Positions 7,697 to 15,504 of a DNA stretch of 37,136 nt are shown one piece after another. A program made the translations under genes and the position numbers. Below the pieces are notes generated by a model. It had not been told where the DNA came from. It worked only from the letters and a program-made list of their open reading frames with translations, and did not search any database. Source of the stretch: Candidatus Desulfovibrio intestinavium. GTDB taxonomy: Bacteria > Desulfobacterota > Desulfovibrionia > Desulfovibrionales > Desulfovibrionaceae. Location of the stretch: positions 1 through 37,136 of the forward strand of contig DWZD01000028.1 of NCBI GenBank assembly GCA_019118345.1, given 5' to 3'. The first letter of the stretch is position 1. Every line of letters starts with the position of its first letter.

Positions 7697-8680
7697 TCAT
7701 TTGCGCCGCCGCTCGGCCAGAAAACGTCGCAGAAGCCGTTTGGCCTCACTTGGAGAATGAAGGATGGAACGCACGGTTTCCGCACAACCCCAGCCCAGTA
7801 CATGGAGAAAATCCCCGGGATGGCGGGCAAGAATCCGTCCCGCCGCATAAGGATGCAGATGCAGATGGCGATACAGCTCCAGTAATGAGGACGGTCGCAA
7901 GAGACGCCAGCGCATGACGGCCCAGAGGTCATAACAAGCTTCCTTCTTGTGGGCCTGCAAAAACGCTGGCTCATTCTCCCAATGTCGGGCGACATGGATG
8001 CGGCAATCCAGTTGGCACAGCGCGCGTTTTTCCGCACTCAGGGAATGTTGCATACTGCTTTGTCGCACCCGGATCCAGGTCAACGGCTGATCCAGGCGAA
8101 TGGCCGGGCCGAACTGTGCCAGTCGCGCCCACATGTCCCAGTCCTCACCAAAGCGCAGTTTTTCGTCAAAGCCCCCCGCCCGTTCCAGCAGTTCCCGCCG
8201 CACCATGACGGACGAGCCAGAACCGGTAACCGGATAGATGCCGAGGCGGATATTCTCGAATGTCGGGGCAACAGTTGTCTGGATGGGAAATGGCACATTC
8301 CCCATCGGTTTGCCTGACTCATCCATCAGGCGCGCACCGGTATGCGAAAAGGAGAAGTCCCCCTTGTCCATGACCGCGAGCTGCGACGCCACCTTTTCCG
8401 GCTCCCATGCGTCATCGGCATCCAGAAAGGCCAGATAGCGGGCTTTGGCAATCTGGATTCCCAAGTTTCGCGCCGCGCTCAGGCCCCGGTTCGGCCCATT
8501 CAGCACACATATCCGTTCATCCGTTGCGGCCATTGCGGCGACTTTTTTTTCTCCGCCGTCCGTTGAGCCATCATTCACGACAATGATTTTTCGCACCGGC
8601 ACTGTCTGATGCTGGACGGAACGAATGGTTGTTTCAATAAACGGAGCACAATTGTACAGGGGAATGACGACATCAATCAC
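7697..8680 (-). CDS. GT2 family glycosyltransferase (inverted relative to locus)
   Basis: A 327-residue GT2 enzyme. The GT-A domain begins IDVVIPLYNCAPFIE, with NDGSTD at 36-41 and LDADD at 86-90. RFGEDWDMWARL is the conserved later motif. Its GT2 core is of the common type but clearly different from the paralog pair on either side. The start is a GTG at 8680, preceded by GAGG at a spacing of about five bases and by a promoter-like site further upstream. It is the only minus-strand gene in the polysaccharide locus. It converges on the preceding plus-strand GT2 gene with an 11-base gap. Separate transcription could allow separate control of one sugar addition, or the gene may have been inserted or inverted later. 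Substrates are unknown. Confidence 0.87.
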   Translation of the reverse strand: MIDVVIPLYNCAPFIETTIRSVQHQTVPVRKIIVVNDGSTDGGEKKVAAMAATDERICVLNGPNRGLSAARNLGIQIAKARYLAFLDADDAWEPEKVASQLAVMDKGDFSFSHTGARLMDESGKPMGNVPFPIQTTVAPTFENIRLGIYPVTGSGSSVMVRRELLERAGGFDEKLRFGEDWDMWARLAQFGPAIRLDQPLTWIRVRQSSMQHSLSAEKRALCQLDCRIHVARHWENEPAFLQAHKKEACYDLWAVMRWRLLRPSSLLELYRHLHLHPYAAGRILARHPGDFLHVLGWGCAETVRSILHSPSEAKRLLRRFLAERRRK

Positions 8681-8709
8681 ATTTGCCTCACAGCATAATA
8701 TATTGCGTT

Positions 8710-8738
8710 TTTGTATTTGATCCGATATATGATGTCAA
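8710..8738 (-). promoter_or_regulatory. Candidate sigma-70-type promoter for the inverted GT2 gene
   Basis: Read on the minus strand, TTGACA (8733-8738) is separated by 17 bases from TACAAA (8710-8715). The surrounding segment is much richer in A and T than the locus average. It lies about 30 bases upstream of the GTG start at 8680. The -35 element is a perfect match and the -10 is a partial one. Confidence 0.5.
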
Positions 8739-8817
8739 CGCCTGCGGGCCTGACAAAACCTTTTGACAGTACGGACGCTCGGCCTGTTGCGCCTGCCGGG
8801 ACAAATCTCCGCCGGGG

Positions 8818-9222
8818 ATGCCGAACGCCGACGTGACAGCCCATTGCAACAATTGTGCACGCCTCTTTGCCACCGCGCATCTGCCGTGGCCTTTTTTCCG
8901 GCAGAGGGAAGACGGGTACGGCGGAATGCTGGCCCTGAGACACAATGATGATGGGGCAAATATACGTACCATCCGCAGTCTGCTTGACACGGATGATTGG
9001 GAGCGTCGTTTGTCGGCCTTGCGCCAAAGTCGGGAAAAGCTCTTGGTCACGAACAATCTTTTTGCATGTCTGGATCGCCTGATTGAGGAAAGCGACGAGC
9101 AGACACGGCGTGGTCCGTCACTCGATCAGGCTGTCCCCATACATGCCGCCGGATGCTGGACGACAGCAGTCCTTCATCGGGCTGTTCGCTTCGGATTCTA
9201 CAATCCCCTTGCCGCCGGATAG
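8818..9222 (+). pseudogene. Probable glycosyltransferase C-terminal remnant
   Basis: The frame is open for 134 codons. Its first 40 residues look non-coding in character, with several Cys and His and no strand/helix pattern. The section from about 8925 (YGGMLALRHNDDGANIRT, then IRSLLDTDDWERRLSAL) resembles the C-terminal end of a GT-B transferase, where a donor-site GG precedes a helix of the type ALRRLLDDPDWRRRLS. No start codon with a ribosome-binding site fits, and no N-terminal domain precedes it. I read it as the tail of a gene whose front has been lost, possibly when the neighbouring inverted GT2 gene arrived. It could also be a short intact gene. The rest of 8681-9225 contains only the promoter of the minus-strand gene. 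Confidence 0.35.
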
Positions 9223-9225
9223 CGC

Positions 9226-10257
9226 ATGAGTCTAATGCCCGCCGTTTCCGTGCTCCTGCCCGTGTACAATGCGGCCTCCTATGTGCGAGAGGCTGTCGCC
9301 TCCATTCTGGCGCAGACGCTGAGGGATTTCGAGCTGATCCTCATGGATGACGGCTCCACCGATGCTTCCGGCGGCATCCTGAGGGCACTGGCGGCGGAAG
9401 ATCGCCGCATCCGGCTGGTGCAACGGGAAAACCGGGGCTTGATAGCCACCCTGAACGAGGGCCTCGCCCTGGCGCGGGCCCCCTTTGTCGCCCGCATGGA
9501 TGCGGACGATATTGCCCTGCCGGAACGTCTTGCACGCCAGTGCGCCCACATGGAACGTCATCCGGGGCTTGCGGTGCTGGGTTCCGCCATTCAATACATG
9601 GATGCGGCGGGCAGGCCGGGGCGGATCAAGAAGTACCCTGTCGGGGACGCCGTTGATGAGGCCATCCTGTGGGGTTCGCCGCTGGCGCATCCGGCGGTCA
9701 TGCTGCGTACGCAAGCCGTGCGGGCGGCGGGGGGCTATCCTGCCGCCTTTCCCCATGCCGAGGATTATGCCCTCTGGCTGCGCCTGTTCGCTCCCGGCTC
9801 CATCGACAATCTGCCGGACGTTCTTTTGCGGTACAGGCTGCATGGGGGGAGCGTTTCCCATGTGCACGCGCTTGCGCAGCGAACGTCCACCCTGCGCGCA
9901 CAGGCCCTCTGGCTGGCGGGGCGCACGGAGATGCCCGCCGAGGCGAACAGCGGCGACAATGCCTGTTTTCTGCAGGCGATTGCCCTGCCTCCCGCCGTCC
10001 GGCAGGGCCTGATCGCGCGCATGCTGGCGCTGGCGCCGCACCTAGTCGGCAGCGGCAGGGATGATCCCGAGGGCAGCGGCTGGCTTGCCGAGCTGTGTCG
10101 TTCGCCCCGTACGCCCGAACTTCGGCGGGCGCTTTCCCTCTATCATCTTCGGGCCGCCAAAGCGTCATCCCTCCCCCTGCGGAAAAGCGCGGCCCATCTT
10201 GCCCGCTCCTTCTTCTGGTCTCCCGCGACCGTTTGGCGTAAACTGAAGCAACATTGA
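9226..10257 (+). CDS. GT2 family glycosyltransferase
   Basis: A 343-residue GT2 protein, paralogous to the one at 6666-7685. The opening VSVLLPVYNAASYV, DDGSTD at 41-46, MDADD at 91-95 and FPHAEDYALWLRLF follow the GT-A family pattern. The two paralogs share the ENRGL-ATLNEGL and MDADDIALP blocks, but this copy is clearly more GC-rich in third positions, as are the flanking genes. The difference suggests either an old duplication with one copy resettled, or separate acquisition of two related genes. The start at 9226 is the first ATG; an internal ATG at 9235 is also possible. It is followed after 12 bases by another GT2 gene. Donor and acceptor are unknown. Confidence 0.88.
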   Translation: MSLMPAVSVLLPVYNAASYVREAVASILAQTLRDFELILMDDGSTDASGGILRALAAEDRRIRLVQRENRGLIATLNEGLALARAPFVARMDADDIALPERLARQCAHMERHPGLAVLGSAIQYMDAAGRPGRIKKYPVGDAVDEAILWGSPLAHPAVMLRTQAVRAAGGYPAAFPHAEDYALWLRLFAPGSIDNLPDVLLRYRLHGGSVSHVHALAQRTSTLRAQALWLAGRTEMPAEANSGDNACFLQAIALPPAVRQGLIARMLALAPHLVGSGRDDPEGSGWLAELCRSPRTPELRRALSLYHLRAAKASSLPLRKSAAHLARSFFWSPATVWRKLKQH

Positions 10258-10269
10258 CAAGGAAATGCC

Positions 10270-11112
10270 ATGGTAACGCGTGCCCCGCTGTCCGCTTCCC
10301 CCCGTTTTGCCCTCTGCATCGCCACTGTCGGGCGCATCATGGAGCTGGACAGGCTGCTGACCTCGCTTGAGCAACAGACCTACGTTCATTTTCATATCTA
10401 TCTGGCTGATCAGAACGCGCCCGGCGTGCTGGACGCCATGCTGGCACGGCATGCCGCCCTGCCGCTGACGCGCATCATGCTGCCCTCACGCGGTTTGTCA
10501 GTGGCGCGCAATCGTCTGCTCCCGCCGGCAGCGGACGAGGACATTCTCGCCTTTCCCGATGATGACTGCTGGTACGCGCCGGATACGCTGGAACAGGCCG
10601 TCGCCGCCCTGCGCCGTCATCCCGATGCGGGAAGCGTCCTCGCCTCCTGGACGCCCGACGCCGCCACGCCGCCTCGCGATGCCAGGGAAAGGCCGCTTTC
10701 CGCTCATGCTCTTTTTGCGCAGGGCAACTCCATCGTGCAGTTCCACCGGGCCGAAGTGGTGTGCGATCTGCGTTTCGATCCCCAGCTTGGGGTGGGGACG
10801 GGGCTGCCCTATGGCAGCGGCGAGGATACGGACTTTTTGCTGCAGGCCCAGCGGCGCGCACCGATCTGGCGCTGCCCGGCCATCCGGGTTTTTCACCCGT
10901 CGCCGGCAACGCAGGTTCCTACCGGGGAAAAAATCGCCGCCTATGCGGCCGGGCGCATGTTCCTGCTCAGAAAGCACGCCTTTCCGTTCTGGTTTCGCTG
11001 CGCCAATGTGCTGTATCCGCTGTTCATGCTGCCGCTTGCGGCCATGCGGCTGGATCGCGCGGGCATCTGGTATCGCTGGCGCATGTTTGCGGAACGCTTG
11101 CGCCATTTCTGA
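10270..11112 (+). CDS. GT2-like glycosyltransferase
   Basis: A 280-residue GT-A protein. It begins FALCIATVGRIMELDRLLTS, with a Thr-Val-Gly-Arg opening in place of the usual P-x-Y-N. The metal site is FPDDDCWY with DDD at 97-99. GSGEDTDFLLQAQ supplies the later acidic motif, as in the subfamily that includes rhamnosyl- and galactosyl-type transferases of O-antigen loci. A hydrophobic stretch near the C-terminus (NVLYPLFMLPLAAMRL) may be a membrane-associated helix. The upstream gene ends 12 bases before the ATG and AAGGAAATGCC lies in between, so the two are probably cotranscribed. It is the last gene of the polysaccharide locus seen here. The following 258 bases contain no gene that I can support. 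Confidence 0.85.
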   Translation: MVTRAPLSASPRFALCIATVGRIMELDRLLTSLEQQTYVHFHIYLADQNAPGVLDAMLARHAALPLTRIMLPSRGLSVARNRLLPPAADEDILAFPDDDCWYAPDTLEQAVAALRRHPDAGSVLASWTPDAATPPRDARERPLSAHALFAQGNSIVQFHRAEVVCDLRFDPQLGVGTGLPYGSGEDTDFLLQAQRRAPIWRCPAIRVFHPSPATQVPTGEKIAAYAAGRMFLLRKHAFPFWFRCANVLYPLFMLPLAAMRLDRAGIWYRWRMFAERLRHF

Positions 11113-11370
11113 AGCGCCAGGCCGCAGGTCGCGGCAGCCGCATGCGCCGCCCGTGTCCGCTTTTGGGGGTAGCGGCACCGGGCAGTGGCACGGCATTGCC
11201 CTGACCGGCGGCTCTGCTGCATTTGCGCCGCGGTATTGCCGCCGCTGGCGGGGCAAGACGGCGAAGCGCCAGCAGGGGCAGCGTGGGGCGGCTGCCGCTT
11301 CACTTTCGCCGGACTGAAGTGCAGAGCGGCACGATGGCCCCGGTGTGCCGCAGGCCCGGTACCCGCAAGA

Positions 11371-11409
11371 CAAATGAAAAGGGTCACGGAATGTCGTTCC
11401 GTGACCCTT
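11371..11409 (-). terminator. Intrinsic terminator of tRNA-Leu copy 1
   Basis: A perfect 13-base inverted repeat (11379-11391 with 11397-11409, five-base loop) lies 12 bases beyond the tRNA 3' end. On the minus strand it is followed by TTTTCATTTG. A matching structure with a different stem sequence follows the second tRNA copy. Confidence 0.85.
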
Positions 11410-11421
11410 GCCTTTCAGGAC

Positions 11422-11506
11422 TGGTGCCGAGGGCGGGACTCGAACCCGCACAGCTATTGCCACTACCCCCTCAAGATAGCGTGTCTACCAGTTCCACCAC
11501 CTCGGC
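11422..11506 (-). tRNA. tRNA-Leu(GAG), copy 1
   Basis: An 85-base class II tRNA, with CCA encoded at 11422-11424. The acceptor stem pairs GCCGAGG with CCTCGGC. The D-arm has GGAACTGGTAGAC, the anticodon stem pairs CTATC with GGTAG, and the loop TTGAGGG places GAG at positions 34-36. The long variable arm (TGGCAATAGCTGT region) and the GTTCGAGTC T-loop are as expected for leucine tRNA. It should decode CUC and CUU. Copy 2 at 13387-13471 appears identical. Confidence 0.97.
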
Positions 11507-11517
11507 GGCGTAAAGCG

Positions 11518-11546
11518 CTTTTACGCGAAGCCGCCGTGCTTGGCAA
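11518..11546 (-). promoter_or_regulatory. Promoter of tRNA-Leu copy 1
   Basis: On the minus strand, TTGCCA (11541-11546) and TAAAAG (11518-11523) are 17 bases apart, ending 11 bases before the tRNA. The same TTGCCA with its flanking GACTTGCCAAG recurs upstream of copy 2, which supports a real -35 element. Confidence 0.65.
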
Positions 11547-11630
11547 GTCTTTTTTCAGGGCTTTTCTTGTCCGCCGGCGGTCGGCCGTGTGCTGCGTTTC
11601 CCGTAGGGCAGGCCGCCGGGCACGGTCATG

Positions 11631-13097
11631 TCATTTCTGCGTTTTCAGCCGCCATGACGGCGGACGGATGCCCTCGCCCGTGCAGGCAAGGAAGCGATCC
11701 CAGGGGAAGGGCTGAGCGTCATCCCCCAAGGCAAGCTCGCCGTAAAAGCAGCGGCCGTCGGGACTCATGACGGCGTTCTGAATCTCTCCCTTCGCGGGGA
11801 TGATCAGGCCGAAGGCCGCCAGATAGTCCCGGAGCGGCATGGCCCGGGGCCACGGCCCGTGGGGATGGAAATCCTCATCCCAGATCCACATTTCACGCCT
11901 CTTCGTGTACAGGACGATTTTGCCGTTGTCGCTGATGTCGCCAAAGTCGGGGGAACCGTAGGTAATGCTTTGGTTGTCGTCGATGGGAACGGCCTTTCCC
12001 GTGTCGTCCAGCCGGGCCAGCACGGTCAGCGCATCGGCCGACCGCTTCCCTGAGGAGCGGATTTCTTTCAGCGTGACGTTGCACAGGACATGGCGGGCAT
12101 CGAAATCGGGCGTACCGTAGGCGATGTCCGTGACGTGCCAGTTCCTGAACAGCGGGCTGCGCGGATCCGCCTTCTTCAGCTCCGCATCCGTCAGCATCCG
12201 GCTAGGCCCGGCAATGGCTATCCCCCAGCGATGCAGGGGATTGTCCGGGTCGCCGACCCGCAGGATCTTCGTGCCGTCGTCGGGTATGCCGGTGGCCGCA
12301 GCGCCGCCGAAAAGCAGCTCGCGTTCCTTGCCGGTAGCGAGATCGCGCACATGGGTGGTGGGCGACATGGTGCGCAGAATCGTTTTGCCGTCACGGCTCA
12401 GGATGCGTTCGGGCGCCGCGCTTTCATGCATGAAGTCGTCCAGTTCCCTGTAGCGCCCTTCCTGCATGCTGAACCAGAGCGGCCGGTTCTGGATGTAGCC
12501 CCGGCTCATGGCCTTCCTGCCCTGCGGGGTGTTGGCAAATCGCTCGAGTTCCTCCCCGGACGCATCAGGTGCGGGCGCGTCGGGGACAGGCTCCATGCCC
12601 TTGCCCACGGCCACCGTGCCGTCGGCAGACAGCCCGCGCCAGGTCACGTCAATGAGGTCATGCCGGGACATGTAGCGTATTTCCTGGCCGTACTGCCAGA
12701 TAAAGCCGGGGCTGGCCAGGGTCTGGCCATAGCCGGGCGCAGTGCCTTCGCCTTGGCGTTGACGCAGAAAGCCGCTCATGGTGTGTCCGTCATCGCTCAG
12801 GGCAACCCCCATGCCGTAATGGGAGGAGGGCGGCGTCAGGAGAATCGGGCCAAAATCCCGGCTCCAGATAAAGGGGCGGCTATCCACTATGCCGGTGAGC
12901 GCGCGACAGTCCGGCGCAATGGCCCGGATGCGCCCGTTTTCGCCGAGCAGCGGCGCCATTTCCATGATGAAGCCTTGCGACGGCGCGTCCGGGGCGGCGC
13001 CCTGTCCCGTGGCGGGAAAGCGCAGCAGGGGGGTCGCCGGGAGCATCCCTGCCGCGCGGCGTGCCCAGCGGCTGCCGGAACGGAAAAGATTTTTCAT
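11631..13097 (-). CDS. Exported protein of unknown function with repeated S-x-DG motifs (paralog A)
   Basis: A 488-residue protein of no family I can name with confidence. The ATG at 13097 follows AGGAGG, so the extra 31 in-frame residues upstream are probably not translated. The N-terminus (MKNLFRSGSRWARRAAGML) is a signal-peptide-like basic region, but its hydrophobic core is interrupted by an Arg (TPLLRFPA). The body repeats short motifs: ALSDDGHTMSGF, GLSADGTVAVGKG, ILSRDGKTI, DISDNGKIVLY and VMSPDGRCFYGEL. The spacing is consistent with a beta-propeller or HAF-like repeat fold. It is a paralog of the protein at 13585-15132, sharing DSRPFIWSRDFGP, HYGMGVALSDDG and FIQ/YIQNRPLWF blocks. 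Both lie between tRNA-Leu copies. A periplasmic or surface location is likely; function is unknown. Confidence 0.85.
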   Translation of the reverse strand: MKNLFRSGSRWARRAAGMLPATPLLRFPATGQGAAPDAPSQGFIMEMAPLLGENGRIRAIAPDCRALTGIVDSRPFIWSRDFGPILLTPPSSHYGMGVALSDDGHTMSGFLRQRQGEGTAPGYGQTLASPGFIWQYGQEIRYMSRHDLIDVTWRGLSADGTVAVGKGMEPVPDAPAPDASGEELERFANTPQGRKAMSRGYIQNRPLWFSMQEGRYRELDDFMHESAAPERILSRDGKTILRTMSPTTHVRDLATGKERELLFGGAAATGIPDDGTKILRVGDPDNPLHRWGIAIAGPSRMLTDAELKKADPRSPLFRNWHVTDIAYGTPDFDARHVLCNVTLKEIRSSGKRSADALTVLARLDDTGKAVPIDDNQSITYGSPDFGDISDNGKIVLYTKRREMWIWDEDFHPHGPWPRAMPLRDYLAAFGLIIPAKGEIQNAVMSPDGRCFYGELALGDDAQPFPWDRFLACTGEGIRPPSWRLKTQK

Positions 13098-13143
13098 GCT
13101 GTCCTCCTTGTGCGATTGAAGGGAGCACATGCCGATGCGACAA

Positions 13144-13171
13144 CGTATATGGGGAATGGCAAATGGGTCAA
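13144..13171 (-). promoter_or_regulatory. Candidate promoter of paralog A
   Basis: On the minus strand, TTGACC (13166-13171) and TATACG (13144-13149) are 16 bases apart, about 47 bases upstream of the ATG at 13097. The paralog at 13585-15132 has TTGACC in a similar place, so the element is probably inherited from the common ancestor. Confidence 0.45.
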
Positions 13172-13340
13172 TGCCGCGCACGGGCAGCACGACGACGGCG
13201 ACGGGGACAGGAAAGAGGCGGGCATGGCGGCGCGGGGAAAACGTGCCGGATCAAGGGCGGCAGCTGACGACCGAGGCGGGCGGATGATGCCGGCCTCCCC
13301 GCCGTTTCGGTCACAGGCAGGGAGTGGGGCGGCAATCTGC

Positions 13341-13375
13341 GCAAAAAGGGTCGCAGTGTGAACACTGCGACCCTT
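13341..13375 (-). terminator. Intrinsic terminator of tRNA-Leu copy 2
   Basis: A perfect 14-base inverted repeat (13346-13359 with 13362-13375) lies 11 bases beyond the tRNA 3' end and is followed on the minus strand by TTTTTGC. The stem shares AAGGGTC with the copy 1 terminator, but the rest differs with the pairing kept. Confidence 0.85.
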
Positions 13376-13386
13376 GCTTGGACAAC

Positions 13387-13471
13387 TGGTGCCGAGGGCG
13401 GGACTCGAACCCGCACAGCTATTGCCACTACCCCCTCAAGATAGCGTGTCTACCAGTTCCACCACCTCGGC
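13387..13471 (-). tRNA. tRNA-Leu(GAG), copy 2
   Basis: An 85-base class II tRNA with encoded CCA at 13387-13389. By eye it is identical to copy 1 over its full length: GCCGAGG acceptor, loop TTGAGGG with anticodon GAG, long variable arm and GTTCGAGTC T-loop. It lies 1965 bases from copy 1 in the same orientation. Confidence 0.97.
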
Positions 13472-13481
13472 GGCAGGAAAG

Positions 13482-13510
13482 TGTATAGACGAAAGGGCGG
13501 CACTTGGCAA
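13482..13510 (-). promoter_or_regulatory. Promoter of tRNA-Leu copy 2
   Basis: On the minus strand, TTGCCA (13505-13510) and TATACA (13482-13487) are 17 bases apart and end 10 bases before the tRNA. The -10 is closer to consensus than that of copy 1. Confidence 0.7.
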
Positions 13511-13584
13511 GTCTTTTTTTCCGGGCTGTTCCCGTTTCCGCCGCGCCGTTTCCGCCCTTGCGCGGCCCCTGCGGGAGCCGAACC

Positions 13585-15132
13585 CTACGGGCGTGCGTTT
13601 TTCCGGTCTTTCCTCAGGGTCCAGTGCGGCGGCTCGATGCCTTCGCCCGTACAGGCGAGAAACTCCCGGTAAGGGAACCGCTTTTCATCCTCTTCGGCGG
13701 CGAGCTGGCCGAAAAAGCAGCGTCCGTCCGGGCTCATGATGGCGTCCCAGATTCTTCGATCCGAAGGAAGAACAAGCCCGAACGAGGCCAGATAGCCCCG
13801 AAGCGTCCACGCGTTCCTATACGTACCGGGAGTCGGGAGGTCCTCATTCCAGACGTACATTTCGCGATTCTGCTCATAAAGGACGATCCTGCCGTTGTCG
13901 CTGATGTCCCACAGCACGCCCAGCGAATCCGCAACGTCGTCATCGTCGGCAATGGGGGTGGCGCCCCCCTTGTCGTCCAGCCGGGCCAGCAATCTGAAGC
14001 CGCCCGGCAGCGCCGGTCTGTTGCGGCTTATGTCCGGCCGGTATGGCTTCAGCCAGATACAACACAGGTTGTAGCGCGCGTCTAAGCTCGGCGTGCAGGA
14101 CTCTATTTCATCGATAAACCAGTCCCGGAGCATCGGGCTTTTGGGATCCAGCTTTTTTTTCTTTTGCAAAGCGGCCAGTTCCGCGTCCGTAAGGAGGCGG
14201 CTCTTTGATATAAGCCGCTCTCTCCCCCAGCGGTACAGGGGGCTGTCCGGATCGCCCGCCCGGATGATGTTGCGTTCTTTCCCGGGTTCGCCGCCCGCGA
14301 CGGCGCCGCCGAAGGTCAGCTGCCGCTTTTTGCCGGTTTTGAGATCGTAGACAAAACTGTTGTCCTCCCGGAAATAGATGATTTTTTTCCCGTCGCGGCT
14401 CATGATTCTCTGGGGAATCGAACGCGCGTTCACGAAGCGGGGAATCTCTCTGTAGCGCGTTCCTTCCCGGACGAACCAGAGCGGCCGGTTCTGGATGTAG
14501 CCCCGGCTCATGGCCTTCTTGCCCTGCGGCGTCCGGGCGAAGCGTTCCAGCTCCTCGCCGGAGGCGTCAGGTGCGGGCGCGCCGGGGACAGGTTCCATGC
14601 CCTTGCCCACGGCGACGCGACCGTCGGCCGACAGGCCGCGCCAGTTCACGTCAATGAGATCATGCTGGGACATGTAGTGTATTTCCCGGCCGTACTTCCA
14701 GATAAAGCCGGGGCTGGCCAGGGTCTGCCCATAGCCGGGCGGGGGGCCTGCTCCTTCGCGCTGCCGCAGAAAGCCGGTCACGGTGCGTCCGTCATCACTC
14801 AGGGCAACCCCCATGCCGTAATGGGTGGATGGCGGTATCAGGCGAACCGGGCCGAAATCCCGGCTCCAGATAAAGGGGCGGCTGTCAACAATGCCGGTGA
14901 CGGCGCGACAGCCCGGCGCAATGGCCCTGAGACGCCCGGTTTCGCCGAGCAGCGGCAACATGTCCATGATGAAGCCCCTCTGAGGCGGCAGGGCGGCGGG
15001 GCTTTCTGCGGCGGGAGCGGCAGGAGCGGCGGCAGGGCTTTCTGCGGCGGGCAGAAGAAGCATCGGGAGCGCCGACAGCATCAGACCCGCCCGCCGGATC
15101 CATCGGCTGCCGGAACGAAGAAAATGTTTCAT
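13585..15132 (-). CDS. Exported protein of unknown function with repeated S-x-DG motifs (paralog B)
   Basis: A 515-residue paralog of the protein at 11631-13097. The ATG at 15132 follows AGGAGA. Its signal peptide looks intact: a basic start (MKHFLRSGSRWIRR), a hydrophobic core (LMLSALPMLLLPA) and an Ala/Pro-rich region with a duplicated AAESPAA segment. The mature part shares the DSRPFIWSRDFGP, HYGMGVALSDDG, GLSADG-VAVGKGMEPVP, MSRGYIQNRPLWF, WDISDNGRIVLYEQ and MSPDGRCFFGQL blocks with paralog A, and ends with the same FLACTGEGI-PP-W tail. The middle (residues 290-400) is more divergent and includes a Lys-rich insertion (LQKKKKLDPKSPM). The repeated S-x-DG units suggest a beta-propeller-like exported protein. 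No enzyme motif is seen. Function is unknown; the conserved WSRDFGP may mark a functional face. Confidence 0.85.
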   Translation of the reverse strand: MKHFLRSGSRWIRRAGLMLSALPMLLLPAAESPAAAPAAPAAESPAALPPQRGFIMDMLPLLGETGRLRAIAPGCRAVTGIVDSRPFIWSRDFGPVRLIPPSTHYGMGVALSDDGRTVTGFLRQREGAGPPPGYGQTLASPGFIWKYGREIHYMSQHDLIDVNWRGLSADGRVAVGKGMEPVPGAPAPDASGEELERFARTPQGKKAMSRGYIQNRPLWFVREGTRYREIPRFVNARSIPQRIMSRDGKKIIYFREDNSFVYDLKTGKKRQLTFGGAVAGGEPGKERNIIRAGDPDSPLYRWGRERLISKSRLLTDAELAALQKKKKLDPKSPMLRDWFIDEIESCTPSLDARYNLCCIWLKPYRPDISRNRPALPGGFRLLARLDDKGGATPIADDDDVADSLGVLWDISDNGRIVLYEQNREMYVWNEDLPTPGTYRNAWTLRGYLASFGLVLPSDRRIWDAIMSPDGRCFFGQLAAEEDEKRFPYREFLACTGEGIEPPHWTLRKDRKNARP

Positions 15133-15183
15133 GCGTTTCTCCTGTGTCGGCTGCGGGGGAAGTCGCATTCCGTGCGTCGGGAA

Positions 15184-15213
15184 ATGATATCCCGGCTTGC
15201 CGGATGCGGTCAA
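15184..15213 (-). promoter_or_regulatory. Candidate promoter of paralog B
   Basis: On the minus strand, TTGACC (15208-15213) is followed 18 bases later by TATCAT (15184-15189), about 52 bases upstream of the ATG. The identical TTGACC hexamer occurs at the matching place before paralog A. Confidence 0.45.
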
Positions 15214-15419
15214 TTGTACGGGCGGGAAGATGCTCGCCCATCCCTGCCCGCAGGCGGGGTGCGTGTCCCCGCCGGATACGTTCCCGGGGGGGGGGACATC
15301 CCTCCATCCCCCGGCGTGCCGGTATCCGGGGGGAAGCAGCCGGGGCAGCGGCATTTCCTTGTGAAAAACACCATAAAAAAGGCTGCGGTCAGGTGACGGA
15401 AGCCGTCATCGTTCCGAAC

Positions 15420-15504
15420 CGCCGTCGAGGGCGGGATGTGAAGTCGCACTGGCATTGCCGCTCCCCCCTCAGGATGGCGTGTCTGCCCGTTCAACCACCC
15501 CGGC
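15420..15504 (-). pseudogene. Decayed tRNA-Leu, third copy
   Basis: The segment aligns over 85 bases with the two intact tRNA-Leu genes. It keeps the AGACACGC D-arm block, TGAGGG of the anticodon loop, GGCAAT of the variable arm and CCCGCCCTCG of the T-arm. The acceptor stem no longer pairs fully, the GTTCGAGTC T-loop is lost (ACTTCACATC), and CCA is gone. Upstream on the minus strand, a worn version of the promoter block (GCAAGTATTTTGGGGC at 15529-15544) aligns with that of the intact copies. On the other side, AAAAAAGGCTGCGGTC near 15375 aligns with their terminator, at the same 41-base distance. It is not expected to make a working tRNA. Confidence 0.8.

Noticed and set aside
12090-13361. 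A 423-codon plus-strand frame over the paralog A gene
   Set aside because: It is antisense to a gene that has a conserved paralog, ribosome-binding site and promoter. The frame has no recognisable features.
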